A stretch of DNA of 22,154 nucleotides from a virus (IMGVR_UViG_3300047121_000266:1-22154), one strand, 5' to 3'; counted from the first letter of the stretch, positions 7,137 through 15,040 are shown. The notes: generated by a model not told the origin, from the sequence alone. Made by a program: numbers and translations.

Positions 7137-7475
7137 ATGGCCATCACGCTGGGCAAAGACGTCACGATCACCGGGCTCACCGGTGCCCGCACGATCACGC
7201 TCAACAACACCGCCAACGAGATCGACGTGACCTCGTTTGCAGACGGCTCGGCCGGCTTTCGCAAGTTCAAGAAGGCGCTCATCGAGCAGACGATCGAGGT
7301 GGAGTGCGTCGATTCCCCGGGCGTCAGTATTGGGGCCTCGTTCACGCTGACCGACACGGGACTCGCCACCAACAACGGGATCGAGTACGTCGTGACCAAC
7401 ATTGCCCGCGGCGAGCCGATCGACGGCATCCAGACGTTCACGGTGTCGGCGTCCCGCTTCAAGACTCAGACCTGA
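7137..7475 (+). CDS. Tail-tube-like protein, paralogue 1
   Basis: A 112-aa beta-rich protein with the N-terminus MAITLGKDVTITGL. GGAGAGG lies 4 nt upstream of the ATG. EIDVTSFADGSAGFRKF (about residues 28-44) is the kind of loop-strand found in siphophage tail-tube proteins, followed by EQTIEVECVD and the C-terminal IDGIQTFTVSASR. Tube proteins form stacked hexameric rings around the tape measure. Two further genes with the same N-terminal octapeptide pattern and the same IDG-x-x-T(F/Y)TV ending follow in tandem, so the tube gene is triplicated. This copy, closest to the promoter and preceded by the strongest ribosome-binding site, is the likeliest main tube subunit. The tube identity is inferred from pattern and synteny. 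Confidence 0.62.
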   Translation: MAITLGKDVTITGLTGARTITLNNTANEIDVTSFADGSAGFRKFKKALIEQTIEVECVDSPGVSIGASFTLTDTGLATNNGIEYVVTNIARGEPIDGIQTFTVSASRFKTQT

Positions 7476-7493
7476 CGAAAGGAACCACGATCC

Positions 7494-7814
7494 ATGGCCA
7501 TTGCTCTCGGCAAGGACGCATCCGCTCCTCCGTTCGGCACCGACATCATCTCGGCGACGTTCACCGAGGAGGTGGAGGTCATCGACGTCACCAACCGCAC
7601 CAACGCCAGCGGCACCACCGGCAACCCGGGCTATCGGGCGTTTGACGCTGGGTTCAAGTCGCAGACGTGGGAGATCGAGTGCCACGACGCCACGGGGCTG
7701 ATCGCAGCCCTGGAGAGCAACACGCCGACCAGCAGCTTCCTCGTGATGAACGTCGTGGAGAACGCTGCCATCGACGGAGCGGTCACGTACACCGTCACCT
7801 GCCGGCGGGGCTGA
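7494..7814 (+). CDS. Tail-tube-like protein, paralogue 2
   Basis: A 106-aa protein starting MAIALGKDASAP, with AAAGGA at 7478-7483 about 10 nt upstream. It shares with the preceding gene the MAI-LGKD start, a strand pair EVEVIDVTNRTN, the segment QTWEIECHDATGL, and the ending AIDGAVTYTVTCRRG. Between these anchors the sequences differ greatly, with a GTTGNPGYRAFDAG loop here replacing the SFADGSAGFRKF loop of copy 1. The 18-bp gap on its upstream side and 4-bp gap on its downstream side indicate one operon. It may be a second tube component, a tube-end ring or a surface decoration of the tube. The duplication is directly visible; the role is inferred. Confidence 0.58.
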   Translation: MAIALGKDASAPPFGTDIISATFTEEVEVIDVTNRTNASGTTGNPGYRAFDAGFKSQTWEIECHDATGLIAALESNTPTSSFLVMNVVENAAIDGAVTYTVTCRRG

Positions 7815-7818
7815 TCCC

Positions 7819-8175
7819 GTGGCGATCACCCTCGGCAAAGACTGCACCGTCTCGGCCGGCGGAAACGTCGCCAGTGCGCGGAACGTCACGTTCTCCTCTT
7901 CGGCCCGCACGATCGAGGTCGAGGAGTTCGGCAGCCGTTACTCGACGGTCTACACGACCGGCTACGAGCAGTCGGTGTCGATCGAGTTCAACGATTCAGC
8001 CGACGCCGCTGGCCTTATCACGGCCCTCGAGCAAGGCGCGCAGATCACCGTCTCGGGCGGTGCGGGCGGCTGGTCGTTCCCGGCTGTCGTGACTGGCGTG
8101 TCGGAAAACGATTCGATTGACGGCGTGGCTACATTCACGGTGGAAGCGCGGCGAACCCGAGAGGGGCTGCGATGA
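7819..8175 (+). CDS. Tail-tube-like protein, paralogue 3
   Basis: A 118-aa protein starting at GTG, 4 nt after the previous stop, with GGCGGGG as a weak upstream site. The peptide MAITLGKDCTVSAGG repeats the N-terminal signature of the other two copies. It is followed by TIEVEEFGSRYSTVYTTGYEQSV, where the loop sits in the position of the SFADGSAGF loop of copy 1. SVSIEFNDSADAAGLITALEQG resembles the ATGLIAALES part of copy 2, and the ending SIDGVATFTVEARR matches both. The C-terminal codons overlap the chaperone gene as ATGA. The stronger resemblance of copies 2 and 3 suggests they split from each other after copy 1. Role as tube or tube-like protein is inferred. Confidence 0.58.
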   Translation: MAITLGKDCTVSAGGNVASARNVTFSSSARTIEVEEFGSRYSTVYTTGYEQSVSIEFNDSADAAGLITALEQGAQITVSGGAGGWSFPAVVTGVSENDSIDGVATFTVEARRTREGLR

Positions 8176-8735
8176 AAGAGTTCAAGGACGACGAAGGCCG
8201 CCCGTGGCGGCTGGCACTGACGGTGGCCTCGGCCATCCGAGTGCGGGACATGGTGACCGTCGAGACGGACGAGCTCGACGACAACGGCGCGACCACCGGC
8301 CGCCGCAAAAGCGAGCCGTTCGACCTGGTCAACGTCGGCACGATCAGCCAGACGTTTCAGGTGTTGCGTGGCCAGTTCGCCAAGATTGGCGAAATTCTCT
8401 ACGCCATGCTGATCAAGCAGGTGGAGGAGAAAAAGCTGACGAAGGAAGAGTTCCTTGAGGGCCTGCGAGGCGACGCGCTTGATGCGGCGGCCCGGGCCTT
8501 GGAGCAGGAGCTCGTCGATTTTTTCCCCCTGCGGCTGCGAAAGATGGTCGGCCTGCTCGCAGCCAAGATGGACGAAATGTCCGTCGAACTGATGGACAGG
8601 GCCGAGGCCGGGCTGGCGGGGATCACGGCGGCGGATCTACCTGGGATGCCATCTGGGAAGCCGCCGGAATCCTCGGAGTCCACCCCGGAAAGTGGACTCT
8701 CCGACAACTCATCGCCGCCCGCCAAAGCCGCTTAG
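8172..8735 (+). CDS. Tail assembly chaperone (G-like)
   Basis: A 187-aa protein located between the tube genes and the tape measure gene, the invariant place of tail assembly chaperones. It starts with EFKDDEGRPWRLALTVASAIRV, typical of this class in high-GC siphophages, and is helical to about residue 157. The C-terminal tail is Ser/Pro-rich (KPPESSESTPESGLSD), a feature of zero-frame G products whose DNA also encodes the overlapping T frame. The frame -1 to this gene stays open to 8920 and has no start codon, so a longer G-T form is probably made by ribosomal frameshifting. Such chaperones coat the tape measure protein and recruit tube subunits. The ATG overlaps the preceding stop as ATGA. 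Confidence 0.78.
   Translation: MKEFKDDEGRPWRLALTVASAIRVRDMVTVETDELDDNGATTGRRKSEPFDLVNVGTISQTFQVLRGQFAKIGEILYAMLIKQVEEKKLTKEEFLEGLRGDALDAAARALEQELVDFFPLRLRKMVGLLAAKMDEMSVELMDRAEAGLAGITAADLPGMPSGKPPESSESTPESGLSDNSSPPAKAA
8519..8525 (+). promoter_or_regulatory. Candidate -1 frameshift heptamer TTTTTTC
   Basis: The zero-frame codons of the chaperone gene read GAT TTT TTC CCC, so the seven bases T TTT TTC fit the canonical X XXY YYZ slippery pattern in the correct phase. The -1 frame is open from the TGA at 8480-8482 to 8920, and this is the only canonical heptamer I found in that interval. One caution: codon third positions still favour the zero frame until about 8640, so the true slip could occur at a non-canonical site nearer 8640. 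Confidence 0.4.
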
Positions 8736-8920
8736 AGCACGACTGGTGGCACACGGCAAACCTGATCTGCACGCTCGCCAACCTGCACCGAGACAAGAAC
8801 AAGCCCGCCCAAGAGCCGTCGAAGTTCCATCCGTTCGCCAAGAAGAAGCCCGCCCGCCAGGCCACGCCTGAAGAAATCGCCAAGCTGCTCGGACCCAACT
8901 GGCATGAGGTGAAAACGTGA
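8642..8920 (+). CDS. T-frame extension of tail chaperone (G-T, -1 frame)
   Basis: In the frame -1 to the chaperone gene, a coding sequence runs to the TGA at 8918-8920. It reads TWDAIWEAAGILGVHPGKW, then LRQLIAARQSRLEHDWWHTA, then ANLICTLANLHRDKNK, and ends in a Lys/Pro-rich tail. This is the typical T domain of siphophage G-T proteins (WE(I/A)...AG..GV.P...TLR.L...R). No ATG, GTG or TTG occurs in this frame between the upstream stop at 8480-8482 and the GTG at 8909, so it can only be made as a fusion by -1 frameshifting. With a slip at 8525 the fusion would be 249 aa. The stated start marks where coding is evident, not the slip site. The end overlaps the tape measure GTG. Confidence 0.75.
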   Translation, partial: WDAIWEAAGILGVHPGKWTLRQLIAARQSRLEHDWWHTANLICTLANLHRDKNKPAQEPSKFHPFAKKKPARQATPEEIAKLLGPNWHEVKT

Positions 8921-11283
8921 GTGCCGGTCGGATTCGTCAAGGCGGTGTGTTTGTCGAGATCGGGGCGGATGCCCGGCAGTTCTTCGCTGCGCTGAACAAG
9001 GTGCAGAAGGAGGTGGCCCGGGTCGGACAGGCGATGACCTCGATGGGCTCACGCATGGCCGGCATCGGGGCGGCCATCGGTGCGCCCATCGTTTTGGCTG
9101 CTCGCCAGTTTGCCGGATTCGACGACGCCATCCGGCTCACGGGCGCTGTCAGCGGTGCGACTGGGGCCGACTTGCAAATGCTGAACGACCGGGCCCGCGA
9201 GCTCGGTGCCACCACTTCGTTTACGGCCATTCAGGTGGCCACGCTCATGGGCGAGCTCGGCCGGGCTGGCTTCAAGCCCGACGAGATCAACGCCATGACT
9301 GGTGCGGTGCTCGACTTGGCGAGGGCTAGCGGCACCGACGCTGCACTTTCGGCTGGAATCATGGCTGCGACCTTGCGGCAGTTCGGCTTGGGGGCGACCG
9401 ATGCCACCCGGGCTGCCGACGTGCTGACGGCTGCGGCAAATTCCACGTTCAACACTGTCGAGGGCCTGGGTGAATCGCTGAAATACGCCGGACCGGTCGC
9501 CAAGTCTCTTGGCATGAGCCTTGAGGACACGGCAGCCATCCTTGGCGTGCTCGGAAACGTCGGCATTCAGGGCAGCGAGGCCGGCACGGCCCTGCGGCGA
9601 TTGTCGGTCATCTCGGCCGGTGCTGGCGAAGAATTGCAGAAGTTGTTCGGCGTCAGCAACATGGATGCGGCCGGCAACCTGAAGCCGCTTGTTGACATCT
9701 TGGACGAGATCAACAAGGTCACGGCCGGGATGCCGGTTGCCGAACGCACCAGACGGATGGCCGAGGCGTTTGGGCTGCTCGGCATCACCTCGGCCAATGT
9801 GCTGTCGTCTTCGGCTGAAGGCGTTCGCGGCCTTGCCGATCAATTGCGGGCAGCCGGCGGCACCGCCGCTCGTACGGCCAAGGAAATGGACGCTGGCCTC
9901 GGCGGGTCAATGAGGATCCTGCTGTCCGCGATTGAGGGCACCGCTCTGGCGATTGGCGATGCGTTGGCCCCGTCGCTACAGCAAGCCGCCAAGTTTGCTG
10001 AGCAGACTTCCACGGCCATCACGTCGTTCGTCAAACGCCACCAGGAGCTAGTCGTCAGCGTGGCCAGCGGCGTGGCCGGCTTCGCCGCCGCAGGCGTAGC
10101 CATGTTGGCGATGGGCCACGTCGTGAGCATGGTGGCGTCTGTGTTTGGAACGCTGCTCATGGCATCCAAGGCCGTCGTCGCGCCGTTGTTTGCCATCGTG
10201 GCCACCGTGTCGTCGATGATCATGTCGTTCGCCGCCGCAGTGGCTGGCATACTGGCGTATTCGGCCACCTCGATCGCGGCGGCAGCGGCCAGTGGTGCGG
10301 CATGGGTAGCGGCTCACGCGCCGCTCGCCATCCTTCTTGGGCTTATCGCCGCTCTGGGCGTGGCGGCATTCAACCTTGTGGGCGGGTTTGATGGCTTGTC
10401 TGCCAGCATTCGCCAGGGCGTGGCATCGGCAGCGACCGATGCGTCTGTGGTGCTATCTGACCTGGGCCGTGTGGCTAAAACGACGATGCAGGGCGTTTAC
10501 GACTCTATCGTGGCCGGCGACCTCGAGGGGGCCATGGCCATCGCGCTCAAGGGCCTGCTGGCGGCGTGGATCCGTGGTACGAGCGCCCTGCAAGGCAAGA
10601 TCGACGGGTTCTTTGCGTTCATCATAAACAGCGCCGACGCCGCAGCGACGATTGCCAGCAATCCGCTCATTGCCTTTGATGCGATCCAAAGCCCGGAAAT
10701 TGTCGCCGATCGCCGAGCGTTGCAGCGCCGGCAGGACGCGCGGCTCAATCGAGTCACGGCCGACCAACTGTCTCGTGATGCCAAGGCGGTAGACGCGGAG
10801 AACGACCTGCGGAACATGACCCGAGATGCGGGCCTAACTCGCACGCTGCGTGGCCAGGCGGATGGCGTGATCGCTAGCGTTGGCAACGCTGGCTCAATGC
10901 AGCAGTTAACTGATTTGGCCGACGAGTTCTTCACACTCAAGGAAACCGGCCGGCTGGCTGCTGAACAGCAGCAGAAGTATGCCGACGCTGTGGACGCCGC
11001 CACGGAACGACTCAACGACCGTGGGTCGCCTGTTGTGGACGCAGGAACGCCAGCCGGCGGTCCCGGCGTGCCGCCACCACCACCGCCTCCAGATCCGGCC
11101 GCCCTGCAGCGAGCGGCCATGGCCGCCGCCGCAAGCCAAGCCGAAGTGGCCGGAACGTTTTCGGCCGACGCCGCTGGCGGCATGAGTTTTGGTTCGTCGC
11201 TGCAGCAAAAGCAGCTAGAAGAGCTCAAAGGTATCCGCGAAGAGGTCAAGAAACTGAACGACGACGGAGCCGTGGCCGCCTAA
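8917..11283 (+). CDS. Tail tape measure protein (TP901-type)
   Basis: A 788-aa protein starting at GTG in a GTGA overlap with the end of the T frame. The N-terminal 60 residues contain the helix FFAALNKVQKEVARVGQAM. A PhageMin_Tail/TP901-type core follows (about residues 60-330), with RQFAGFDDAIRLTG, ELGATTSFTAIQVATLMGELGRAGF, NTVEGLGESLKYAGPVAKSL and GSEAGTALRRLS. Residues about 370-490 hold several strongly hydrophobic stretches able to insert in membrane. A Pro-rich PPPPPPPDP stretch lies near residue 718, followed by a C-terminal helix ending EEVKKLNDDGA. Tape measure length sets tail length; at about 1.5 angstrom per residue this predicts roughly 120 nm. The protein also usually enters the cell envelope on DNA ejection. 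No peptidoglycan hydrolase motif was noticed. Confidence 0.92.
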   Translation: MSAGRIRQGGVFVEIGADARQFFAALNKVQKEVARVGQAMTSMGSRMAGIGAAIGAPIVLAARQFAGFDDAIRLTGAVSGATGADLQMLNDRARELGATTSFTAIQVATLMGELGRAGFKPDEINAMTGAVLDLARASGTDAALSAGIMAATLRQFGLGATDATRAADVLTAAANSTFNTVEGLGESLKYAGPVAKSLGMSLEDTAAILGVLGNVGIQGSEAGTALRRLSVISAGAGEELQKLFGVSNMDAAGNLKPLVDILDEINKVTAGMPVAERTRRMAEAFGLLGITSANVLSSSAEGVRGLADQLRAAGGTAARTAKEMDAGLGGSMRILLSAIEGTALAIGDALAPSLQQAAKFAEQTSTAITSFVKRHQELVVSVASGVAGFAAAGVAMLAMGHVVSMVASVFGTLLMASKAVVAPLFAIVATVSSMIMSFAAAVAGILAYSATSIAAAAASGAAWVAAHAPLAILLGLIAALGVAAFNLVGGFDGLSASIRQGVASAATDASVVLSDLGRVAKTTMQGVYDSIVAGDLEGAMAIALKGLLAAWIRGTSALQGKIDGFFAFIINSADAAATIASNPLIAFDAIQSPEIVADRRALQRRQDARLNRVTADQLSRDAKAVDAENDLRNMTRDAGLTRTLRGQADGVIASVGNAGSMQQLTDLADEFFTLKETGRLAAEQQQKYADAVDAATERLNDRGSPVVDAGTPAGGPGVPPPPPPPDPAALQRAAMAAAASQAEVAGTFSADAAGGMSFGSSLQQKQLEELKGIREEVKKLNDDGAVAA

Positions 11284-12227
11284 TGCCTACCTTCACTTGG
11301 GTCGAAGACCAGTCGAGCCGGTCCGCATCCATCGTCCGCAAGGGACGCAAGGCGACCAGCAACTACAAAAAGTCGTGGAAGATCTTCGGCTCGTCCGACG
11401 ACTTGGCCATCCACGCCGACATCGACCAGACGCTGTGGTCGCAATACCTGTTCTGGCAATACCCCGGACAGCCTCAGAACCAGCTGCACCTCGACCACTA
11501 CACGCTGGAATACTTGGGCGATGAAGCGTGGCAGCTCGAGGCCACCTACGTCAAGGAAGGTGCCGAGGATCCGAGTGGCGACAGTGGCGGCGGCGGCGAC
11601 GGCAGCGGCAATGGGTTCCGCCGGAGCCGGTCGTTTGACACCAGCGGCCAGACGTCGCACATGACGCAGGCGATCGCCGTTCCGCCAGATACTGGGGAGC
11701 GCAAGTATCAGCCCGGCCTTGCAGACCCTGCGCCAGATATGTCGGGCATCATCGGCGTGGACGGCAATTCCGTTCAGGGCGTGGACGTGGTCATTCCGGC
11801 GTTGCAGTGGACGGAGAGCTACGACGTGCCGGCTGCGTACGTCACCACTGCCTACATCAAGGCATTGTCTCGTGTCACAGGCACGGTCAATAACGCTGCG
11901 TTCCGTACGTTCCCGGCTGGCGAGGTGTTGTTTCTTGGTGCGTCGGGATCGCACGAGTGGGACGCAGAAAAAGGCGACGGCCCGTGGAGCCTGACGTACA
12001 AGTTTCTTGCCAGCCCGAACGCAGGTGCTGGGCAGACGCTGCCGGCACTCACCGTTGGCAACATCAGTGGCATTGAGAAAAAGGGCCACGAGTACCTGTG
12101 GGTGCGGTACGAGAACGCCGTCTCCGACTCCACGCTTGTCAAGGTGCCAAAGCACGTCTACGTGAATCGGGTGTACCGTGACGCCAACTTCGCCGACCTC
12201 GGCATTGGCACTGGAGTCGGTGGCTAA
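11283..12227 (+). CDS. Distal-tail-like protein with two domains
   Basis: A 314-aa protein; its ATG shares one base with the tape measure stop (TAATG). Residues 1-96 (beginning MPTFTWVEDQSS) form one beta-rich domain. A linker of Gly, Ser and Asp (97-112, including GDSGGGGDGSGNG) separates it from a second, larger beta domain with GVDVVIPALQWTESYDV, AAFRTFPAGEVLFLGASGS, WSLTYKFLASPNAG and HEYLWVRYENAV. The second domain resembles proteins found after the tape measure gene in other phages and may be a tube-like or Dit-like ring. Its position directly after the tape measure is that of the distal tail protein that starts the baseplate. The exact family is not recognised. No catalytic motif is visible. 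Confidence 0.6.
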   Translation: MPTFTWVEDQSSRSASIVRKGRKATSNYKKSWKIFGSSDDLAIHADIDQTLWSQYLFWQYPGQPQNQLHLDHYTLEYLGDEAWQLEATYVKEGAEDPSGDSGGGGDGSGNGFRRSRSFDTSGQTSHMTQAIAVPPDTGERKYQPGLADPAPDMSGIIGVDGNSVQGVDVVIPALQWTESYDVPAAYVTTAYIKALSRVTGTVNNAAFRTFPAGEVLFLGASGSHEWDAEKGDGPWSLTYKFLASPNAGAGQTLPALTVGNISGIEKKGHEYLWVRYENAVSDSTLVKVPKHVYVNRVYRDANFADLGIGTGVGG

Positions 12228-12919
12228 TGCCTCGCCAGGACGGACGCATCGAGCAGGGGCAGTCGCTGAAGTCGGCGATCTCGGCGCGCGCTTGGAACCG
12301 GGCGCAGGATGCGGCGGATATTGTGCTGGGGGGGCAGTATGGCTTCGCAGGGCAGCCAGAAATTCCACAACCACAAGCGTTGTATCGCTCAGTTCGCGTG
12401 GTGAAACCTTCGCCTTTCCGTCAGCTTCGATTTGGAATGATTGTTTTTTCTTCTACCGGCGTTCCGTCTGGCGATTCCAACCAAAATGCGATTGGAGTCA
12501 TTCCTCCAGGCACCGTTGGATTGGATTTCGCCGAGCCTTCGTACGCTGTTGCGTTTTCAGATCGCCGCCAGACTGCAAATAAAACTTTTGGCGTGATCGT
12601 GAGCGGCACATTGCCGGAACAAAACGGCGGCGCAACCGTAGCCAAAATTTGCACTAACGGAACTTGTTTGGCAATTGTGCGAAAAAACCCAGGTGTGTTT
12701 CTGCCAAAAGTCAGGCCCGCTGTTATTCGCTACGACTCCGACACCCAATACAATCTTCAAGGAATTGCAGAGGACACGGAATGTGGCCCTGCGGATCTTG
12801 TGTATTGGACAAACATTCGAGCGTTTAGCGCATCGCGACAAAACGCTGAAAACGTTGCGTCACCAGAACCGCTAGACGAAACCTTGGAAAACGTTTACTA
12901 CGCTGTGGTTCGGCTTTAA
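12227..12919 (+). CDS. Putative tail-tip protein, mosaic gene
   Basis: A 230-aa protein starting in a TAATG overlap. The first 45 codons (MPRQDGRIEQGQSLKSAIS and the following helix ARAWNRAQDAADIV) use GC-rich codons like the upstream tail genes: I count 43 of 60 G+C in the row 12241-12300. From about 12360 the same gene becomes AT-rich (27 of 60 in the row 12421-12480), with Asn, Lys, Ile and Phe more frequent and a beta-rich sequence. This is a chimeric gene: a conserved attachment helix joined to a foreign C-terminal domain, the pattern expected for receptor-binding or baseplate-peripheral proteins. The domain itself is unrecognised. It continues with the next gene in the same composition and a TAATG overlap. 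Confidence 0.55.
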   Translation: MPRQDGRIEQGQSLKSAISARAWNRAQDAADIVLGGQYGFAGQPEIPQPQALYRSVRVVKPSPFRQLRFGMIVFSSTGVPSGDSNQNAIGVIPPGTVGLDFAEPSYAVAFSDRRQTANKTFGVIVSGTLPEQNGGATVAKICTNGTCLAIVRKNPGVFLPKVRPAVIRYDSDTQYNLQGIAEDTECGPADLVYWTNIRAFSASRQNAENVASPEPLDETLENVYYAVVRL

Positions 12920-14970
12920 TGAGCGAGTGTCATGACTGCGACCAGGTGGAAATCGACCTGCTGATTGGTCGAGAGCCGTGGCGCGTATCTCGCAGCGTAG
13001 GGCATACCGGTCCAACTGGTGCGATTGGCGTCGCGCAAGACATGCGTTCGCCAACTGGCCCTTATGCGGCAATTGTAGAGCCGGAATTGTGTGGATGCGG
13101 ACCTGTGGGGATTAACGCTACCGCTACGTTTGGCTGGGTGCAACGCGAAGTTTTTCAAGATGGAACGCTGTTTGTCTACGCACTAGCCAACGACGACTTG
13201 TCCGCTGGAGCGTGGGTTTCAGTGGAAATAATTGCAAACCGGGACATTCCGATCGATACGGTTGACCGTGCAACTTTGCCCCTGTCGGCAGGAAACGATG
13301 CGCTTACCTTTGGTTTTGGGAGTCCTGGCAGTTTTTACGACATCCTAACCAGCGCCGTACACATTGAAGATGGCTCGTATGTCGTGGCAGAGCGAAGCAT
13401 GCTAGTTACGATCCAAAACAACTCGTATGCAGATAGCGCTACACCTGCGTATTTCAAAAACGCGAGATCGCGTGATTTTACTGGTCCCGTCAGGGTCGCT
13501 GCAGGATACGGATCCACTGTGATCCATGAACTTGAAGGCATGGCCCCAGCAGCATCACGCTTGAACAATATTTATTCGGCAACCAGTTTGAGTGTTGCGG
13601 CAATGCCGTTCGACAACACCTGGCAGTCGTCTGCCGCTGTCACTCGGGTGTCTTTGTTGGCGCGTTTCGATGACCGCTCTGTTGCACTTCCCGTAAATAT
13701 TCCAAATACAGAGTTTTCTCCGAACGAAGATGCCTCGCTGCTTAGGAACGCCATTCGTTTTGACTACGACGCCGCTCGCGTGCCAAACGCACAGACGGAA
13801 CCACTCAATCCGCCTTACGGAATAGCGCCGGCAACAGTAGATCGCGTACTTGTGCGCCATGTCGTCGGCAATCGGCGAACAGACGTAATTGTGCCTGCTT
13901 CTGCGACTGGGCCAAAAAACGCGGAGTTGCCGCCGATTACGAGTGCTCCGCTTAGGACAAATGCAAGTTCGTTTTTTATTCGCTATGGCGACAACAGTAG
14001 TGTGCCGCGGTCGGTGTTTGAAGACACTCGCCATAGCTTGCGGGCTGACATGCATGACAAGCCGCAATGCTATGCATTTGACGGCCCAACGTGGCATGAG
14101 CGTTCACTGGTGCGTTACGGATCAAATCTTGCTGTCGATGGAGCGCGCCACAAATTGACCGTATCTTTTGACTGGCAACCGCCAAGCGCAAGTCAGTACG
14201 CACTTGTGCGAGCCACATCGGGCGGAAGCTGGGCAATCCGAATCAATCCCCCTTTTGAACTTATTGGCGGCAGCGTAATCGATTTGCGCCCATCAATTCA
14301 AACGTCAAATCTAATGCCCGGAATGTATGCATCCGCAACTTGCGAGCTTGCGGAAATTGAAATTGACTCCGTGCCCGGCGAGTTCCGCCGCACGAACAAT
14401 GAAATTGTGGAATATGATGTGCCAGTAGATTTGCGTGTTCAGCCATTTATGCATGTATGGGCATACACTGACATTTTGCAGTCTGCAAGGCCAGCTCCAT
14501 CGTCCGTGTCGTTGCCATTGCCTGGCGAGTCCGAAATGACGCTGGATGCATACACACAATATGCCGCAGCTTCTCCGGCAGCATGGGGACTGCAGTTTCT
14601 GTCTTTTCCATCCGCGACGCTGCGTCTTCATGTTGAATTGTGGGCAAAACTCATGCTTCGCACGGTTGAACCTGTACATCCTGAATACAACCGACTTCCG
14701 TTTGGCATGAATTTAGACAAGTGGGACGGAGAGCGAGTTTGGTACGCGCGCCTCGTCGCGCCGCAGCCCGTGGTGTTTGTTTTGACCCCGCAGCAATGCG
14801 ACGCGATTGGCAACGGCCAAACCGTATCTGGATTGCGACGCCGGGCAAATCCGCAAAATTTAAACAACACTGCTGAAACTGGTTCTCCATGTAGCGTGAC
14901 GTGCTCATTTGCCTAAACGGGAGCCGACTGTCATCTGACTTGCGGGCGCAATCGACATTTGTTTTGTCGT
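12360..14970 (+). other. AT-richer island within tail-tip genes
   Basis: Base composition drops from about 70% G+C to about 45-55% in counted 60-base rows, starting inside the gene at 12227 and ending just before the second promoter-like element at 14979. Codons ending in A or T become common. Adjacent genes on both sides are GC-rich. This points to a segment acquired from another phage, most likely by exchange of receptor-binding genes. Confidence 0.65.
12919..14916 (+). CDS. Putative tail-tip / receptor-binding protein
   Basis: A 665-aa protein with a TAATG-coupled start. It opens with MSECHDCDQVEIDLLIG and a short collagen-like turn (GHTGPTGAIG, about residues 29-38). The rest is long, beta-rich, low in Lys, with no membrane segment and no catalytic motif that I can identify. 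It contains repeated strand-like stretches and many Pro/Asn/Ser residues. A cysteine-bearing C-terminus (SPCSVTCSFA) mirrors the cysteines at the N-terminus and CGCG near residue 60. Placement at the end of the tail module and the AT-rich composition shared with the preceding half-gene suggest a host-contact protein. The longest tail gene after the tape measure is often the central tip or receptor-binding protein. Function is inferred. Confidence 0.55.
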   Translation: MSECHDCDQVEIDLLIGREPWRVSRSVGHTGPTGAIGVAQDMRSPTGPYAAIVEPELCGCGPVGINATATFGWVQREVFQDGTLFVYALANDDLSAGAWVSVEIIANRDIPIDTVDRATLPLSAGNDALTFGFGSPGSFYDILTSAVHIEDGSYVVAERSMLVTIQNNSYADSATPAYFKNARSRDFTGPVRVAAGYGSTVIHELEGMAPAASRLNNIYSATSLSVAAMPFDNTWQSSAAVTRVSLLARFDDRSVALPVNIPNTEFSPNEDASLLRNAIRFDYDAARVPNAQTEPLNPPYGIAPATVDRVLVRHVVGNRRTDVIVPASATGPKNAELPPITSAPLRTNASSFFIRYGDNSSVPRSVFEDTRHSLRADMHDKPQCYAFDGPTWHERSLVRYGSNLAVDGARHKLTVSFDWQPPSASQYALVRATSGGSWAIRINPPFELIGGSVIDLRPSIQTSNLMPGMYASATCELAEIEIDSVPGEFRRTNNEIVEYDVPVDLRVQPFMHVWAYTDILQSARPAPSSVSLPLPGESEMTLDAYTQYAAASPAAWGLQFLSFPSATLRLHVELWAKLMLRTVEPVHPEYNRLPFGMNLDKWDGERVWYARLVAPQPVVFVLTPQQCDAIGNGQTVSGLRRRANPQNLNNTAETGSPCSVTCSFA

Positions 14971-14978
14971 TCCTGCCC

Positions 14979-15014
14979 CACCCCCTGCGGATTAGCCTCC
15001 AGCCGCCATACGCT
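14979..15014 (+). promoter_or_regulatory. Promoter-like element upstream of GT71-like gene (copy B)
   Basis: CACCCCCTGCGG at 14979-14990, then 18 nt, then TACGCT at 15009-15014, matching copy A at 7068-7103 in sequence and spacing. It lies in the largest noncoding gap (14917-15118), at the exact place where composition returns from AT-rich to GC-rich. The rest of the gap holds a weak 5-bp inverted repeat (CGACA...TGTCG at 14953-14969) and a possible mini-ORF at 15041. It probably starts transcription of the accessory and lysis genes. Confidence 0.5.
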
Positions 15015-15040
15015 AGCGGCACACCACTCAGGGACGCCCG

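Noticed and set aside
6723-7910. Long antisense ORF (395 codons, - strand)
   Set aside because: It overlaps the gp10-like gene and two tube-like genes, which have strong synteny and paralogy support. The composition is that of a shadow frame.
8519-8641. Assigning the frameshift firmly to TTTTTTC
   Set aside because: The heptamer and its phase are perfect, but codon third positions favour the zero frame until about 8640. I kept it as a candidate only.
14953-14969. Inverted repeat CGACA-TTTGTTT-TGTCG as terminator of the tail operon
   Set aside because: The stem is only 5 bp and no T run follows, so it is too weak to call.
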